Source: Scleromatobacter sp039920745
GTDB lineage: Bacteria; Pseudomonadota; Gammaproteobacteria; Burkholderiales; Burkholderiaceae_C
Reading direction: 5' to 3'
Length of the DNA stretch: 64,000 bases
Assembly: GCA_039920745.1 (NCBI GenBank)
Contig: JBDSDD010000087.1
Span: 1-64,000 of the forward strand
This document shows, in pieces, positions 7,833 to 15,239 of the stretch. A model generated the notes under the pieces. The model searched no databases and was not told the origin of the DNA. It worked only from the letters and a program-made list of their open reading frames with translations. The translations under genes were made by a program, and so were the position numbers. Numbering within the stretch: the first letter of the stretch is position 1; every line of letters starts with the position of its first letter.

Positions 7833-9854
7833 TCAAGCGGCATGTTCTGCGGACGTGTGATTCGAGAAGCCGTGGAAGCGCTTCTTCTTGAGATGGACGA
7901 GCAGCAGCGAGATCGCCGCCGGCGTGACACCGGAGATCCGGGTGGCCTGGCCAAGCGTCTGCGGACGGTGCTGGCTGAGGTTCTGGCGAACCTCGAAGGA
8001 CAGTGCCGTGACCTGGTTGTAGTCCAGATCGGCGGGCAGCTCGAGCGCTTCCAGGCCTTGGGCGCGGGTCACTTCCTCATTCTGCTTGTCGATATAGCCG
8101 GCGTATTTGGTGGCGATCTCGAGTTGTTCGATCACCTCCCCCGCCAGTTGGGTGCCCAGCTCCCGACTCAATGTTTCACGTGAAACATCGACGCTTGGGC
8201 GCGCGATCGCGGTAATGGCAACGACGGCGTCGAAGTCGATCCCTGGCCGACGCAGCAGGTCGACCAGAGAGTGCTCATGCTCCAGCGCCTTGCCGAGCAG
8301 GCGCTCGGCGTCGGCTGCAGGCAAGTTGTTGGGATGCACCCAGGTCGAGCGCAGCCGCTCCGACTCACGCGCCAGCGCGTCGCGCTTGCGGTTGAATTGC
8401 GACCAGCGTGCCTCGTCGACCAGGCCCAGCCGGTATCCGAGCTCGGTCAAGCGCAGGTCGGCGTTGTCTTCGCGCAGCTGCAGTCGGAATTCGGCGCGGC
8501 TGGTGAACATCCGGTACGGTTCGGTGACGCCCTTGGTGATCAGGTCGTCCACCAGCACACCCAAGTAGGCCTGGTCGCGACGCAGCACGAAAGCGTCAGC
8601 GCGCTCGCGTGATCGCAGCGACGCGTTGACGCCAGCGAACAGCCCTTGCGCCGCCGCCTCTTCGTAGCCAGTGGTGCCGTTGATCTGGCCGGCAAAGAAC
8701 AGACCGGCGATGGCGCGCGTCTCGAAGGTACTCTTGAGCTCGCGTGGGTCGAAGTAGTCGTATTCGATCGCGTAGCCCGGACGCAGGATGTGCGCGTTGG
8801 CCAGCCCGGCCATCGACCGGACGGCCGCCAGCTGGATGTCGAACGGCAGTGATGTGGAGATGCCATTCGGATAGAACTCGTGCGTCGTCAGGCCTTCGGG
8901 CTCCAGGAAGATCTGGTGCGAGTCCTTGTCGGCGAAGCGATTGACCTTGTCCTCGATGCTCGGACAGTACCGTGGTCCCACCCCTTCGATCACACCCGTG
9001 AACATCGGGCTGCGATCGAAGCCGGAGCGGATGATCTCGTGCGTGCGCGCGTTCGTGTGCGTGACCCAGCACGGCATCTGCTGCGGATGTTGCGCCGCCG
9101 AGCCCATGAAGCTGAACACCGGCATCGCCGTCGTGGTGTGGCCGTGAGCGTCCGGCATGCCGTCGCCCGGTTGGACGGCCAGCTGCGAGAAGTCGATCGA
9201 CCGACCGTCGATGCGCGGCGGCGTGCCGGTCTTGAGCCGCCGCTGCGGCAGCTTGAGCTCCTTCAGACGCGCAGACAGCCGTTGCGCCGGTGGGTCGCCC
9301 GCTCTGCCCGCGCTGTAGTTCTGCAGACCCATGTGGATCTTGCCGTCCAGGAAGGTACCGGCTGTCAGCACCACCGTGCGACCGCGGAACGTGATGCCCG
9401 ACTGCGTGATCGCGCCAGTGACGCGATCGGCGCCGTCCACCGACTCGATCGCGAGGTCGTCGACCGCCTGCTGGAACAGCCAGAGGTTGGGTTGAGTTTC
9501 CAGGCGATGGCGAATGGCCGCCTTGTAGAGGATGCGGTCGGCTTGCGCGCGCGTCGCGCGCACGGCCGGGCCCTTCGACCCGTTGAGGATGCGGAACTGG
9601 ATGCCCGACTCGTCCGTCGCCGCCGCCATCGCACCACCCAATGCATCGACCTCCTTGACCAGGTGGCCCTTGCCGATGCCGCCGATCGACGGATTGCAGC
9701 TCATCTGCCCCAGCGTCTCGATGTTGTGCGTCAGCAGCAGCGTCGCGCTGCCCATGCGCGCCGCGGCAAGCGCAGCCTCGGTGCCGGCATGGCCGCCGCC
9801 GACCACGATGACGTCGAATTCCTGGGGGTAGATCACCGGCAACTCACTGCGCAT
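7833..9854 (-). CDS. mnmG: tRNA uridine-5-carboxymethylaminomethyl modification enzyme MnmG (GidA)
   Basis: FAD-dependent subunit of the MnmE-MnmG complex that modifies U34 of several tRNAs. From ATG 9854 the protein has 673 residues, near the usual 630-650. Signatures: the FAD Rossmann motif VGGGHAGTEAALAAARMG at about residue 17, CNPSIGGIGKGHLV, the GTFLDGKIHMG segment, PRYCPSIEDK and the C-terminal helical domain with YAGYIDKQ. An ATG at 9866 is an alternative start. It leads the leftward cluster mnmG-rsmG-parA. A perfect parS site is embedded in its 3' third. Confidence 0.97.
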   Translation of the reverse strand: MRSELPVIYPQEFDVIVVGGGHAGTEAALAAARMGSATLLLTHNIETLGQMSCNPSIGGIGKGHLVKEVDALGGAMAAATDESGIQFRILNGSKGPAVRATRAQADRILYKAAIRHRLETQPNLWLFQQAVDDLAIESVDGADRVTGAITQSGITFRGRTVVLTAGTFLDGKIHMGLQNYSAGRAGDPPAQRLSARLKELKLPQRRLKTGTPPRIDGRSIDFSQLAVQPGDGMPDAHGHTTTAMPVFSFMGSAAQHPQQMPCWVTHTNARTHEIIRSGFDRSPMFTGVIEGVGPRYCPSIEDKVNRFADKDSHQIFLEPEGLTTHEFYPNGISTSLPFDIQLAAVRSMAGLANAHILRPGYAIEYDYFDPRELKSTFETRAIAGLFFAGQINGTTGYEEAAAQGLFAGVNASLRSRERADAFVLRRDQAYLGVLVDDLITKGVTEPYRMFTSRAEFRLQLREDNADLRLTELGYRLGLVDEARWSQFNRKRDALARESERLRSTWVHPNNLPAADAERLLGKALEHEHSLVDLLRRPGIDFDAVVAITAIARPSVDVSRETLSRELGTQLAGEVIEQLEIATKYAGYIDKQNEEVTRAQGLEALELPADLDYNQVTALSFEVRQNLSQHRPQTLGQATRISGVTPAAISLLLVHLKKKRFHGFSNHTSAEHAA
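8172..8187. other. perfect parS centromere site within mnmG
   Basis: TGTTTCACGTGAAACA is the exact 16-bp palindromic consensus bound by chromosomal ParB. It lies in the coding sequence of mnmG, 936 bases from the second site in rsmG. Clusters of parS near parA usually mark the origin-proximal region. Confidence 0.95.
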
Positions 9855-10003
9855 GACCCGAACCATCGCGGCCGGATCGAGGGGGAAGCCCGCTCTGCGA
9901 CGCGCCGCGCGCATCGATGAAACGCGCCGCACGGAGACGGGTGGGGGAACCGCGATTTTAGGCGGCCTCGCACAAGCGCGCCACCTGCGCGGACAATCCA
10001 GCC

Positions 10004-10312
10004 ATGCCGGACGCCCTGCCCGCCTCGCCGATCGCCACCACGACATACACTGCCGCCGCCTGCCGACCCGGTTGCGGCGCATGCTGCATCGCGCCTTCCA
10101 TCACCAGCCCGATCCCGGGGATGCCCAACGGCAAGCCCGCCGGCGTCCCCTGCGTCCAGCTCGACGCCGAGATGCGCTGCCGCATCTTCGGCCATCCTGA
10201 CCGGCCCGCCTTCTGCGCCGGCCTGCAGCCGTCCCATGAGATGTGCGGCGACTCCACCACCCACGCGATGCACTGGCTAGACCACCTGGAACACGCCACC
10301 CGCCCGGCCTGA
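10004..10312 (+). CDS. YkgJ family cysteine-cluster protein
   Basis: A 102-residue cytoplasmic protein of the YkgJ/UPF0153 type, which has a zinc- or iron-coordinating cysteine cluster and unknown cellular role. Seen directly: CRPGCGACCIAPSI near residue 20, then VPCVQL, MRCRIF, PAFCAGLQPSHEMCG, the standard spacing of the family, followed by a short helix (AMHWLDHLE). It is divergent from mnmG by 149 bases and stands alone; the next genes belong to the accessory island and point the other way. Confidence 0.88.
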   Translation: MPDALPASPIATTTYTAAACRPGCGACCIAPSITSPIPGMPNGKPAGVPCVQLDAEMRCRIFGHPDRPAFCAGLQPSHEMCGDSTTHAMHWLDHLEHATRPA

Positions 10313-10320
10313 AACGACAA

Positions 10321-10355
10321 ATGCCGCGTGAGTGCAAGCACTCGCTACGCGGCAT
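10321..10355. terminator. stem-loop downstream of the YkgJ gene
   Basis: ATGCCGCGT pairs with ACGCGGCAT, with an inner GAGTG/CACTC stem closed by a CAAG loop and a three-base bulge. It starts 8 bases after the YkgJ stop. No T-tract follows, so termination strength is uncertain. Confidence 0.5.
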
Positions 10356-10379
10356 TCGGATGGGAATCCAGAACTCTTG

Positions 10380-10418
10380 AAAAAAATACGGGGTGCCGAC
10401 GGAGGCCGTCGGCACCCC
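10380..10418 (-). terminator. strong intrinsic terminator for the peptide transcript
   Basis: Read leftward, a perfect 13-bp GC-rich stem (GGGGTGCCGACGG with CCGTCGGCACCCC) closed by a three-base loop is followed by GTA and seven T residues. It lies 141 bases past the stop of the peptide gene at 10559-10756 and is on the strand of that gene, so it probably ends that transcript, leaving an unusually long 3' untranslated region. Confidence 0.85.
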
Positions 10419-10558
10419 AAGAGTCAATCAGCTTCAGTAAGCGCTTCCGTCGCCTAGACGACTTTCCCGGAACTGGAGGGCTGATTGTGGAGGGTCTTGG
10501 GTCGGCCCAGATCAATGCTGATCAAGGCGAAAAAGGGTATTTGCTCTGGTTTGCAAAA

Positions 10559-10756
10559 TTATGCTGCGCTTGTGACGATAGCCTTCCAGCCACCACGCGG
10601 GCCGGTGTCCTCGCCATCGCCACCGACTACGAGCGAGAATTTTGCGGCGTCAAGCTCCATCATCGGAGCCGATTCGGTTGAATGCAGATCATTTGCTGCT
10701 TGATCACGGCGCGAAATGCCAAGCGCGGAAATCAAAGTGTTAACGATCTGGTTCAT
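10559..10756 (-). CDS. putative secreted peptide precursor with double-glycine leader
   Basis: A 65-codon gene with a good ribosome-binding site (GGAAGAG, about 4 bases before the ATG at 10756). Residues 33-46, MELDAAKFSLVVGG, match the double-glycine leader pattern that is cut by C39-peptidase ABC exporters: glycines at -1 and -2, valine at -4, a hydrophobic residue at -7, leucine at -12. Cleavage after Gly46 would release a 19-residue core, DGEDTGPRGGWKAIVTSAA. The core has no cysteine and few Ser/Thr, so a disulfide or lanthionine product is unlikely; a signal-type or small effector peptide is more plausible. No C39 exporter is in the window. A lux-box-like element lies upstream, a LuxR-type gene precedes it by 98 bases, and an intrinsic terminator follows. 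Function is inferred. Confidence 0.6.
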   Translation of the reverse strand: MNQIVNTLISALGISRRDQAANDLHSTESAPMMELDAAKFSLVVGGDGEDTGPRGGWKAIVTSAA

Positions 10757-10823
10757 TTCGCTCTTCCCGGTAAACGCGCTTCATGCGCATGTAGGGATTG
10801 AACCAGTCGTCGATCTACTTGGA

Positions 10824-10843
10824 CACTGTCAAGTCTTACAGGT
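10824..10843 (-). promoter_or_regulatory. lux-box-like element upstream of the peptide gene
   Basis: Read leftward it is ACCTGTAAGACTTGACAGTG. The first half matches the classical lux box (ACCTGTAGGATCGTACAGGT) at 9 of 10 positions and the second half keeps only ACAG. It lies 12-31 bases past the stop of the upstream luxR-type gene. A plausible -10 hexamer (TTCAAT, 10802-10797) would put the start of transcription near 10790 and the element centred near -43, the usual place for LuxR activation. Confidence 0.5.
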
Positions 10844-10854
10844 GCGTCCCGTCC

Positions 10855-11583
10855 TTACCTCAACAGGCCTAGGCGCAATGCCTTCAGTACTGCTTGGTGC
10901 TTGTTGACGCTTGAGAGTTTGCGCATCGAATTTTGCAGATGCAGAACTGCGGTGCGCTCTGAAATGCTCATGATTGCGCCCACTTCCCATGCCGTCTTGC
11001 CCTCCATCGTCCAGCGAAGTGCCTCGAGCTCTCGTGGAGTAAGGTTGGGCGCGTCATCTGCCTTGGGCGCGCGCGACGGGAAAATTCTGAAAGCGGCATC
11101 TTGAGCATGCACTGCGAAAAGCTGCAAATCGGCGACTACTCGCGTCATCGCCCTTACGTCCTTTGATAGAGGACGATCGCGGTCAACGCCCATGAAAAAG
11201 TGCTTTCCGCCTGGCAGATGCAACGCCATAGCGATACCAGTCATGTAGCCGAACTTGGCTTGGCACTCCCAATAGTCCGCAGCGCCTTGCGACACATAGG
11301 TCTCTTGGTCCCAAACGATTGGGATAGCCGCACGCTTACAGTGCTGCATTACCGGATCGCGCTGAGCTCCCAACAAGTCCTTGTACACATCCGCGTAGGC
11401 GGCAGGAGTGTTGTCGACGGTTTGGAATTCAGAGTGATCAGGCGAATGATCAGTGATGACCAGTGCGTTCACGAATTTGAAATCCAAGCCTTCGGCGAAG
11501 CGCACCAATTGGATGGAGAACTCCGCAAGTGTCTTCGCCTCCATGACAGCTAGGTAGCCGCCTTCCAACATACGCGCCGACAT
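10855..11583 (-). CDS. LuxR-type solo transcriptional regulator 1
   Basis: A 242-residue regulator with an autoinducer-binding domain (residues about 15-160) and a GerE helix-turn-helix (LTPRELEALRWTMEGKTAWE at about residue 178 onward, then SISERTAVLHLQNSMRKL). Of the key pocket residues of TraR/LuxR, those equivalent to Y61, D70, P71, W85 and G113 are kept (Y67, D76, P77, W91, G116), but W57 is Tyr63. A strong ribosome-binding site (TAGGAGTAGGAG) precedes ATG 11583. No luxI-type synthase is in the window, so it is a solo. It is directly upstream of the peptide gene on the same strand and is a paralogue of the regulator at 12196, sharing VITDHSP, HCKR and PIVWD. Confidence 0.88.
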   Translation of the reverse strand: MSARMLEGGYLAVMEAKTLAEFSIQLVRFAEGLDFKFVNALVITDHSPDHSEFQTVDNTPAAYADVYKDLLGAQRDPVMQHCKRAAIPIVWDQETYVSQGAADYWECQAKFGYMTGIAMALHLPGGKHFFMGVDRDRPLSKDVRAMTRVVADLQLFAVHAQDAAFRIFPSRAPKADDAPNLTPRELEALRWTMEGKTAWEVGAIMSISERTAVLHLQNSMRKLSSVNKHQAVLKALRLGLLR

Positions 11584-12195
11584 GACCCACTCCTACTCCT
11601 AGGGCGCTAGCGCGACTGGCGCCGTCTTCAATTCGGCGACCGGTCGAGCGAGCAAAGCCAGCATTCAGTGCCTTCTGACGGGAACTCGATTGAAGCGCAG
11701 AAGACCAACTGACCCTGACAGGATTGACAGCTATTCCTATCAACGCGGGTTGTCCAGACTTCGGGGCATGCTGACACCAAACCCTACCACGTTCAATGCG
11801 CCGATAGCGACACGACCGTGGGCGCTGTACTCCTGGCCTCCAGTATTTTGGCAGGCAAATTTGAGACGACGCCCACGCTTTGTGCATCTGTCCACTCGCG
11901 TTACAAGTCCCGGAGGCAGCTTTCAACCGTGCGCTGGCAGCACGATTTGGGGTGGGCTTTCCAAGGGTGAAGAGGCAGGTCTTGCATGGGACTGGATTGA
12001 GGTCGCGGATGGCGTTGTGGCCATGGTCGACCCCATGTCGCTCATCACAAATTTGCAGTTGGTTACACCTGATGGGAGAGTTCTTCCGGCGACAACTGCA
12101 GCCTTACACTTCAATCAATTTGTCAGACGACTGCCGTGGCAAGACGAAGTCCGCAGACTTCTTCGGACAGCCTGAATGGCTCCGCAGCTAGAGTC
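11584..12195. other. 612-base intergenic stretch between the two LuxR-type genes
   Basis: Holds the probable promoter of LuxR-type gene 1 and a broken rightward gene fragment (11985-12175). At 11713-11732 there is a second, weaker lux-box-like stretch; read leftward, AGCTGTCAATCCTGTCAGGG matches the classical box at about half its positions. G+C is visibly lower than in the rest of the window. No other gene is apparent. Confidence 0.5.
11985..12175 (+). pseudogene. frameshifted fragment of a small protein gene
   Basis: An open frame ending at 12175 gives a protein-like C-terminus beginning WDWIEVADGVVAMVDPMSLI and ending LPWQDEVRRLLRTA, about 63 residues with a believable alternation of hydrophobic and polar residues. 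It has no start codon near its beginning. An ATG at 11985, preceded by AGAGG, lies one base out of phase: it reads ATGGGA, whereas ATGTGGGAC would join Met to the WDW sequence. A two-base deletion in the second codon would explain this. The family is not identified; the alternative is a longer gene starting at 11690 or 11768 whose upstream part looks non-coding. Confidence 0.35.
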
Positions 12196-12930
12196 CTATT
12201 GGCCTTCGACAATGCCCAGTCGAATGGCCTTCAAGACAGTTTCGTACTTGTTCGAGCAATCTAGTTTCTTCATTGCCCGGTGCATCAACAGTGTTGCGTG
12301 GCGCTCCGAGATCGACATCTCCGCTGCGACCTCCCAAGAATTTTTTCCGTCCATGGTCCAACGAAGAGCCTCGATTTCGATCTTCGCTAGCGACCACGAA
12401 TTGTTTGGATCGGGTGCCGGCGGAATGCATAGCTCGAAGGCTGCTGCCTGCGCATGGGTTGCAAACGTGAGCAGGTCTTCAAAAATCCGCTTGTAGTTCG
12501 AGACGCTTTCGGATCGATCGTGATCCCAATCCGCACCGAACATGTAGTGGCGGCCTCGTCCTAAATGCATAGCAAACGCGATTCCGCTTCTGTAGCCAAA
12601 AACAGCTTGCTGTTCCCAGAGCGCTCTTTCGACAGGCGATGCGTAAGTCCGTCGGTCCCAGACGATTGGCGTATTTGTCCTTTTGCAGTGCTGACTCACC
12701 GGATCGATGCGGCCGGAGTCTAGATTCTCAAATTCCTTGAGGTACGCGTCTGGTGCATTCGTGATCGTTTGGAACTCTGTCAATGTTGGCGAATGATCGG
12801 TGATTACCAATACCGCCATAGTGCCAAAGCCGAGACCTTGGACGAAGTCGACCATTTGTCTGGAGAAATCCTTGACGCTGCCAGCATGCAGCACGTCCAG
12901 GCACTTTCTATTGAGCAAAGAATCCATCAT
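12196..12930 (-). CDS. LuxR-type solo transcriptional regulator 2
   Basis: 244 residues from ATG 12930 (MMDSLLNRKC), chosen because it lines up residue for residue with the paralogue at 10855; an upstream start at 13029 would add 33 unmatched residues. The autoinducer-binding domain spans residues about 15-165 and the GerE helix-turn-helix about 180-244 (IEIEALRWTMDGKNSWEVAA, SISERHATLLMHRAMKKL). Pocket residues equivalent to D70, P71 and W85 are conserved (D76, P77, W91), but W57 is Tyr63 and Y61 is Phe67. These substitutions suggest a ligand other than a common acyl-homoserine lactone. The gene has lower G+C than its surroundings, as does the whole island. Confidence 0.86.
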   Translation of the reverse strand: MMDSLLNRKCLDVLHAGSVKDFSRQMVDFVQGLGFGTMAVLVITDHSPTLTEFQTITNAPDAYLKEFENLDSGRIDPVSQHCKRTNTPIVWDRRTYASPVERALWEQQAVFGYRSGIAFAMHLGRGRHYMFGADWDHDRSESVSNYKRIFEDLLTFATHAQAAAFELCIPPAPDPNNSWSLAKIEIEALRWTMDGKNSWEVAAEMSISERHATLLMHRAMKKLDCSNKYETVLKAIRLGIVEGQ

Positions 12931-13308
12931 GAAGTTGGCTTTCTGAACTGGCTGCCATGTGAACCGGAGCGTTTCCAAAACGTCACATGTCGCCATCCAA
13001 TCGGGATCCAATGTCTGCGGCGACAGCACGCAGCGATACTTCGCAAGTTAGAGGCGGCGCGTCTTAGACGGTATCAGCAGTTGGTCGAGACCACATCGCT
13101 TGAAAAGGGTAGGCACACACAGGAATGCTGGCGCGCACCGCTCCGAATTTTCTGAGATGCCCTCGCCAGCGCGGGCGCTCTCGAACGGAGCTCCTCGGGA
13201 CAGACGTTAGCACCCACCCCGCCCCAACCGCATCGCCTGGTCAGGGTATCCGGGGCCCCCGACCCCGCCTCTGCGAGGTTGGGGCGAAACGCTCGCCGGA
13301 CCATCGCG
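12931..13308. other. 378-base intergenic stretch upstream of LuxR-type gene 2
   Basis: Contains the presumptive promoter region of the leftward LuxR-type gene, in which I cannot point to a convincing -35/-10 pair, and the 3' flank of the leftward ABC permease gene. The composition changes from low G+C to the chromosomal average at about 13130, the apparent right edge of the island. A GC-rich imperfect hairpin around 13263-13284 (CCCC..CCTC with GAGG..GGGG) may end the next transcript. Confidence 0.4.
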
Positions 13309-14481
13309 CTACTGCGCGGCGCGCTTGGTCAATTGCCGGCTCACGAACAGCAGTGCGGCGACGGTGAGGGCGACGCAGATGACCAGGCTCGGGGCGACGT
13401 CCAGGGCGCTGATCGGCGCGTTCTTGAGCACGCGGTTCATCAGCGTGGACTGGGCGAGCGCGGGAACCCAGAGGTTCCACGCGGACTCGCCCTCCTGGTT
13501 GAACAGGCTCACCATCGGCGTCATCGTGACGGCCAGGGTCAGCACGACGGTGTTGGCCTGTGCCTCCTTGAAGGTCTTGCAGCGGATCGCGATGGCCATC
13601 ATCAGCGCGGACAGCGCCGCCGCCAGCGGCGCGAGCAGGCCGATGAACCAGGCGGCCTCGACCCAGCCGAAGCGGAACAGCGCGGCCAGCGATTCGCTGC
13701 GCAGCAGGCTTTGCGCAGGCAGGAAACTCATGCACGACAACACGGCGATCAGCAGCCCGAGCGCGAACACCGCGCCCCACTTGCCCACGACCAACGCGGT
13801 GCGCGATGCCGGCGTGGCCAGCAGCGGCTCGAGCGAGCCGCGTTCGCGTTCGCCGGCCGTGGTGTCGAGCGCAGCGTTGAGCGCGCCGTAAAGCACGGCC
13901 ATCATCACGAACATCGGCACCATGCTGGTGAGCTGCGCGGCGCGCGACGCGTTGTCCGCGATGTCGTGCTCGTCGACACTCGACACGTTCATGATGCCCG
14001 GCGCGACGCCGCGCGCGATCAGGCGCAGCGACACTTGCTCCTGGCCGAAACCCTGCAGCAATCGCTGGACGGCGCCGACACCGGCCTGCGCGCGGCCGTT
14101 GGCGCTGCTGTAGACGAGCTGGATGCGCGGCGCCTGGCCGTGCGCGATGTCGTCCTCGAAGTTGCCGGGCACGATCATCACCGGGTCGCCGAGCTTGCTG
14201 TCCTTGAGCTGCGACTCCCAGTCGGCGGGCGCGGTCTTGATGGTGTAGGTCTGGCGCTCGAGGTAGTTGCGCAGCGTCGGCGCGGCGTCCAGGCCGATCG
14301 TGACGATCTCGCGCGCCTCGGCACGCTTCTCGTACTTGCCGATGAGCGACGAGAGCAGCACGAGCATCAGCGGCCCCATCGCGACGGACGTGAAGAACAC
14401 GACCATCAGCGTGCGGCGATCGCGCAGCGCGTCCTTGAGCTCCTTGACGAACACGGTCCACATGGCCATTGGATTGCTCAT
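13309..14481 (-). CDS. ABC-2 type exporter permease (NatB-like)
   Basis: 390-residue inner-membrane subunit of a two-component exporter. It starts MSNPMAMWTVFVKELKDALRDRRTL, the typical opening of NatB-type permeases, followed by a first membrane helix, a large extracytoplasmic domain (residues about 45-180) and a C-terminal bundle of five or six helices, with the conserved ERERGSLEPLLATPASRTALVVGK turn. ATG 14481 overlaps the stop of the ATPase gene by four bases. The NatAB family is named for sodium extrusion, but substrates vary, so the substrate here is open. Confidence 0.88.
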   Translation of the reverse strand: MSNPMAMWTVFVKELKDALRDRRTLMVVFFTSVAMGPLMLVLLSSLIGKYEKRAEAREIVTIGLDAAPTLRNYLERQTYTIKTAPADWESQLKDSKLGDPVMIVPGNFEDDIAHGQAPRIQLVYSSANGRAQAGVGAVQRLLQGFGQEQVSLRLIARGVAPGIMNVSSVDEHDIADNASRAAQLTSMVPMFVMMAVLYGALNAALDTTAGERERGSLEPLLATPASRTALVVGKWGAVFALGLLIAVLSCMSFLPAQSLLRSESLAALFRFGWVEAAWFIGLLAPLAAALSALMMAIAIRCKTFKEAQANTVVLTLAVTMTPMVSLFNQEGESAWNLWVPALAQSTLMNRVLKNAPISALDVAPSLVICVALTVAALLFVSRQLTKRAAQ

Positions 14482-15239
14482 TGCGGCTTGCCCTCCGGAC
14501 CGAACGCGAGGTGCACGAAGGCATCTTCGAAATCGTCGCAGCCGGCCTGCTCGCACAGGCTCGCGACGGTGCCGTCGGCGATGTGGCGGCCGTGCGCCAC
14601 CACCACCACGCGGTCGCACAGGCGCTCCACCTCCTGCATGATGTGCGTGGAGAACACGATGCACTTTCCCGTCTCGTCGCGCAGCACGCGCAGGGCCTCG
14701 CGCAGCGCGCGCGTGGCCACCACGTCGAGGCCGTTGGTGGGCTCGTCCAGCACGATGTTGTCGGGGTCGTGCACGAGCGCGCGCGCGAGCGCCGTTTTCA
14801 TGCGTTCGCCCTGGCTGAAGCCTTCGGTGCGGCGATCGAGCAGCGCCTGCATCTCCAGCAGCTTGGCGAGGTGGTCGCAGCGCGACTGCGCAAGCTCGTC
14901 GGGCACGCCATGCAGGCGGCCGTGATAGACGATGTTCTCGCGCGCGGTCAGCCGTGGGTACAGGCCGCGCGCGTCGGACAGCACGCCCAGGCTGGCGCGC
15001 ACGGCCTGCGGGTCGTTGCGCATGTCGACGCCGTCGACGCGGATCGTGCCGCTGTCGGGCGTCACCAGGCCCACGAGCATGCGCAGGCTGGTGGTCTTGC
15101 CGGCGCCGTTGGGGCCCAGCAGCCCGGTGATGGCGCCGTCCTGCGCGTGAAATGTCATGCCGTCGACGGCCATGACGGTGCGGGCGCTGCGGCCGCGGCC
15201 GGTCGTGAACTGCTTGCGCAGGTCGTCCATCGCGATCAT
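14478..15239 (-). CDS. ABC exporter ATP-binding protein (NatA-like)
   Basis: 253-residue ATPase. Walker A is GPNGAGKTTSLRM near residue 40, the Q-loop region follows, the signature is FSQGERMKTALARALVHDPD, Walker B is NIVLDEPTNGLD, and the switch histidine is in VFSTHIMQEVERLC. Four-base overlaps on both sides (with the hydrolase gene upstream and the permease downstream) show tight translational coupling in the order glutaredoxin-like, hydrolase, ATPase, permease. Confidence 0.92.
   Translation of the reverse strand: MIAMDDLRKQFTTGRGRSARTVMAVDGMTFHAQDGAITGLLGPNGAGKTTSLRMLVGLVTPDSGTIRVDGVDMRNDPQAVRASLGVLSDARGLYPRLTARENIVYHGRLHGVPDELAQSRCDHLAKLLEMQALLDRRTEGFSQGERMKTALARALVHDPDNIVLDEPTNGLDVVATRALREALRVLRDETGKCIVFSTHIMQEVERLCDRVVVVAHGRHIADGTVASLCEQAGCDDFEDAFVHLAFGPEGKPQ

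Noticed and set aside
10425..10558. A second small gene after the peptide gene on the same strand (TTG-started, about 23 codons)
   Set aside because: No ribosome-binding site and only a TTG start. It is more likely untranslated 3' sequence before the terminator.
11690..12175. A full-length 161-codon protein
   Set aside because: Only the last 63 or so codons look like protein. The upstream part is irregular and lacks a believable start or ribosome-binding site.
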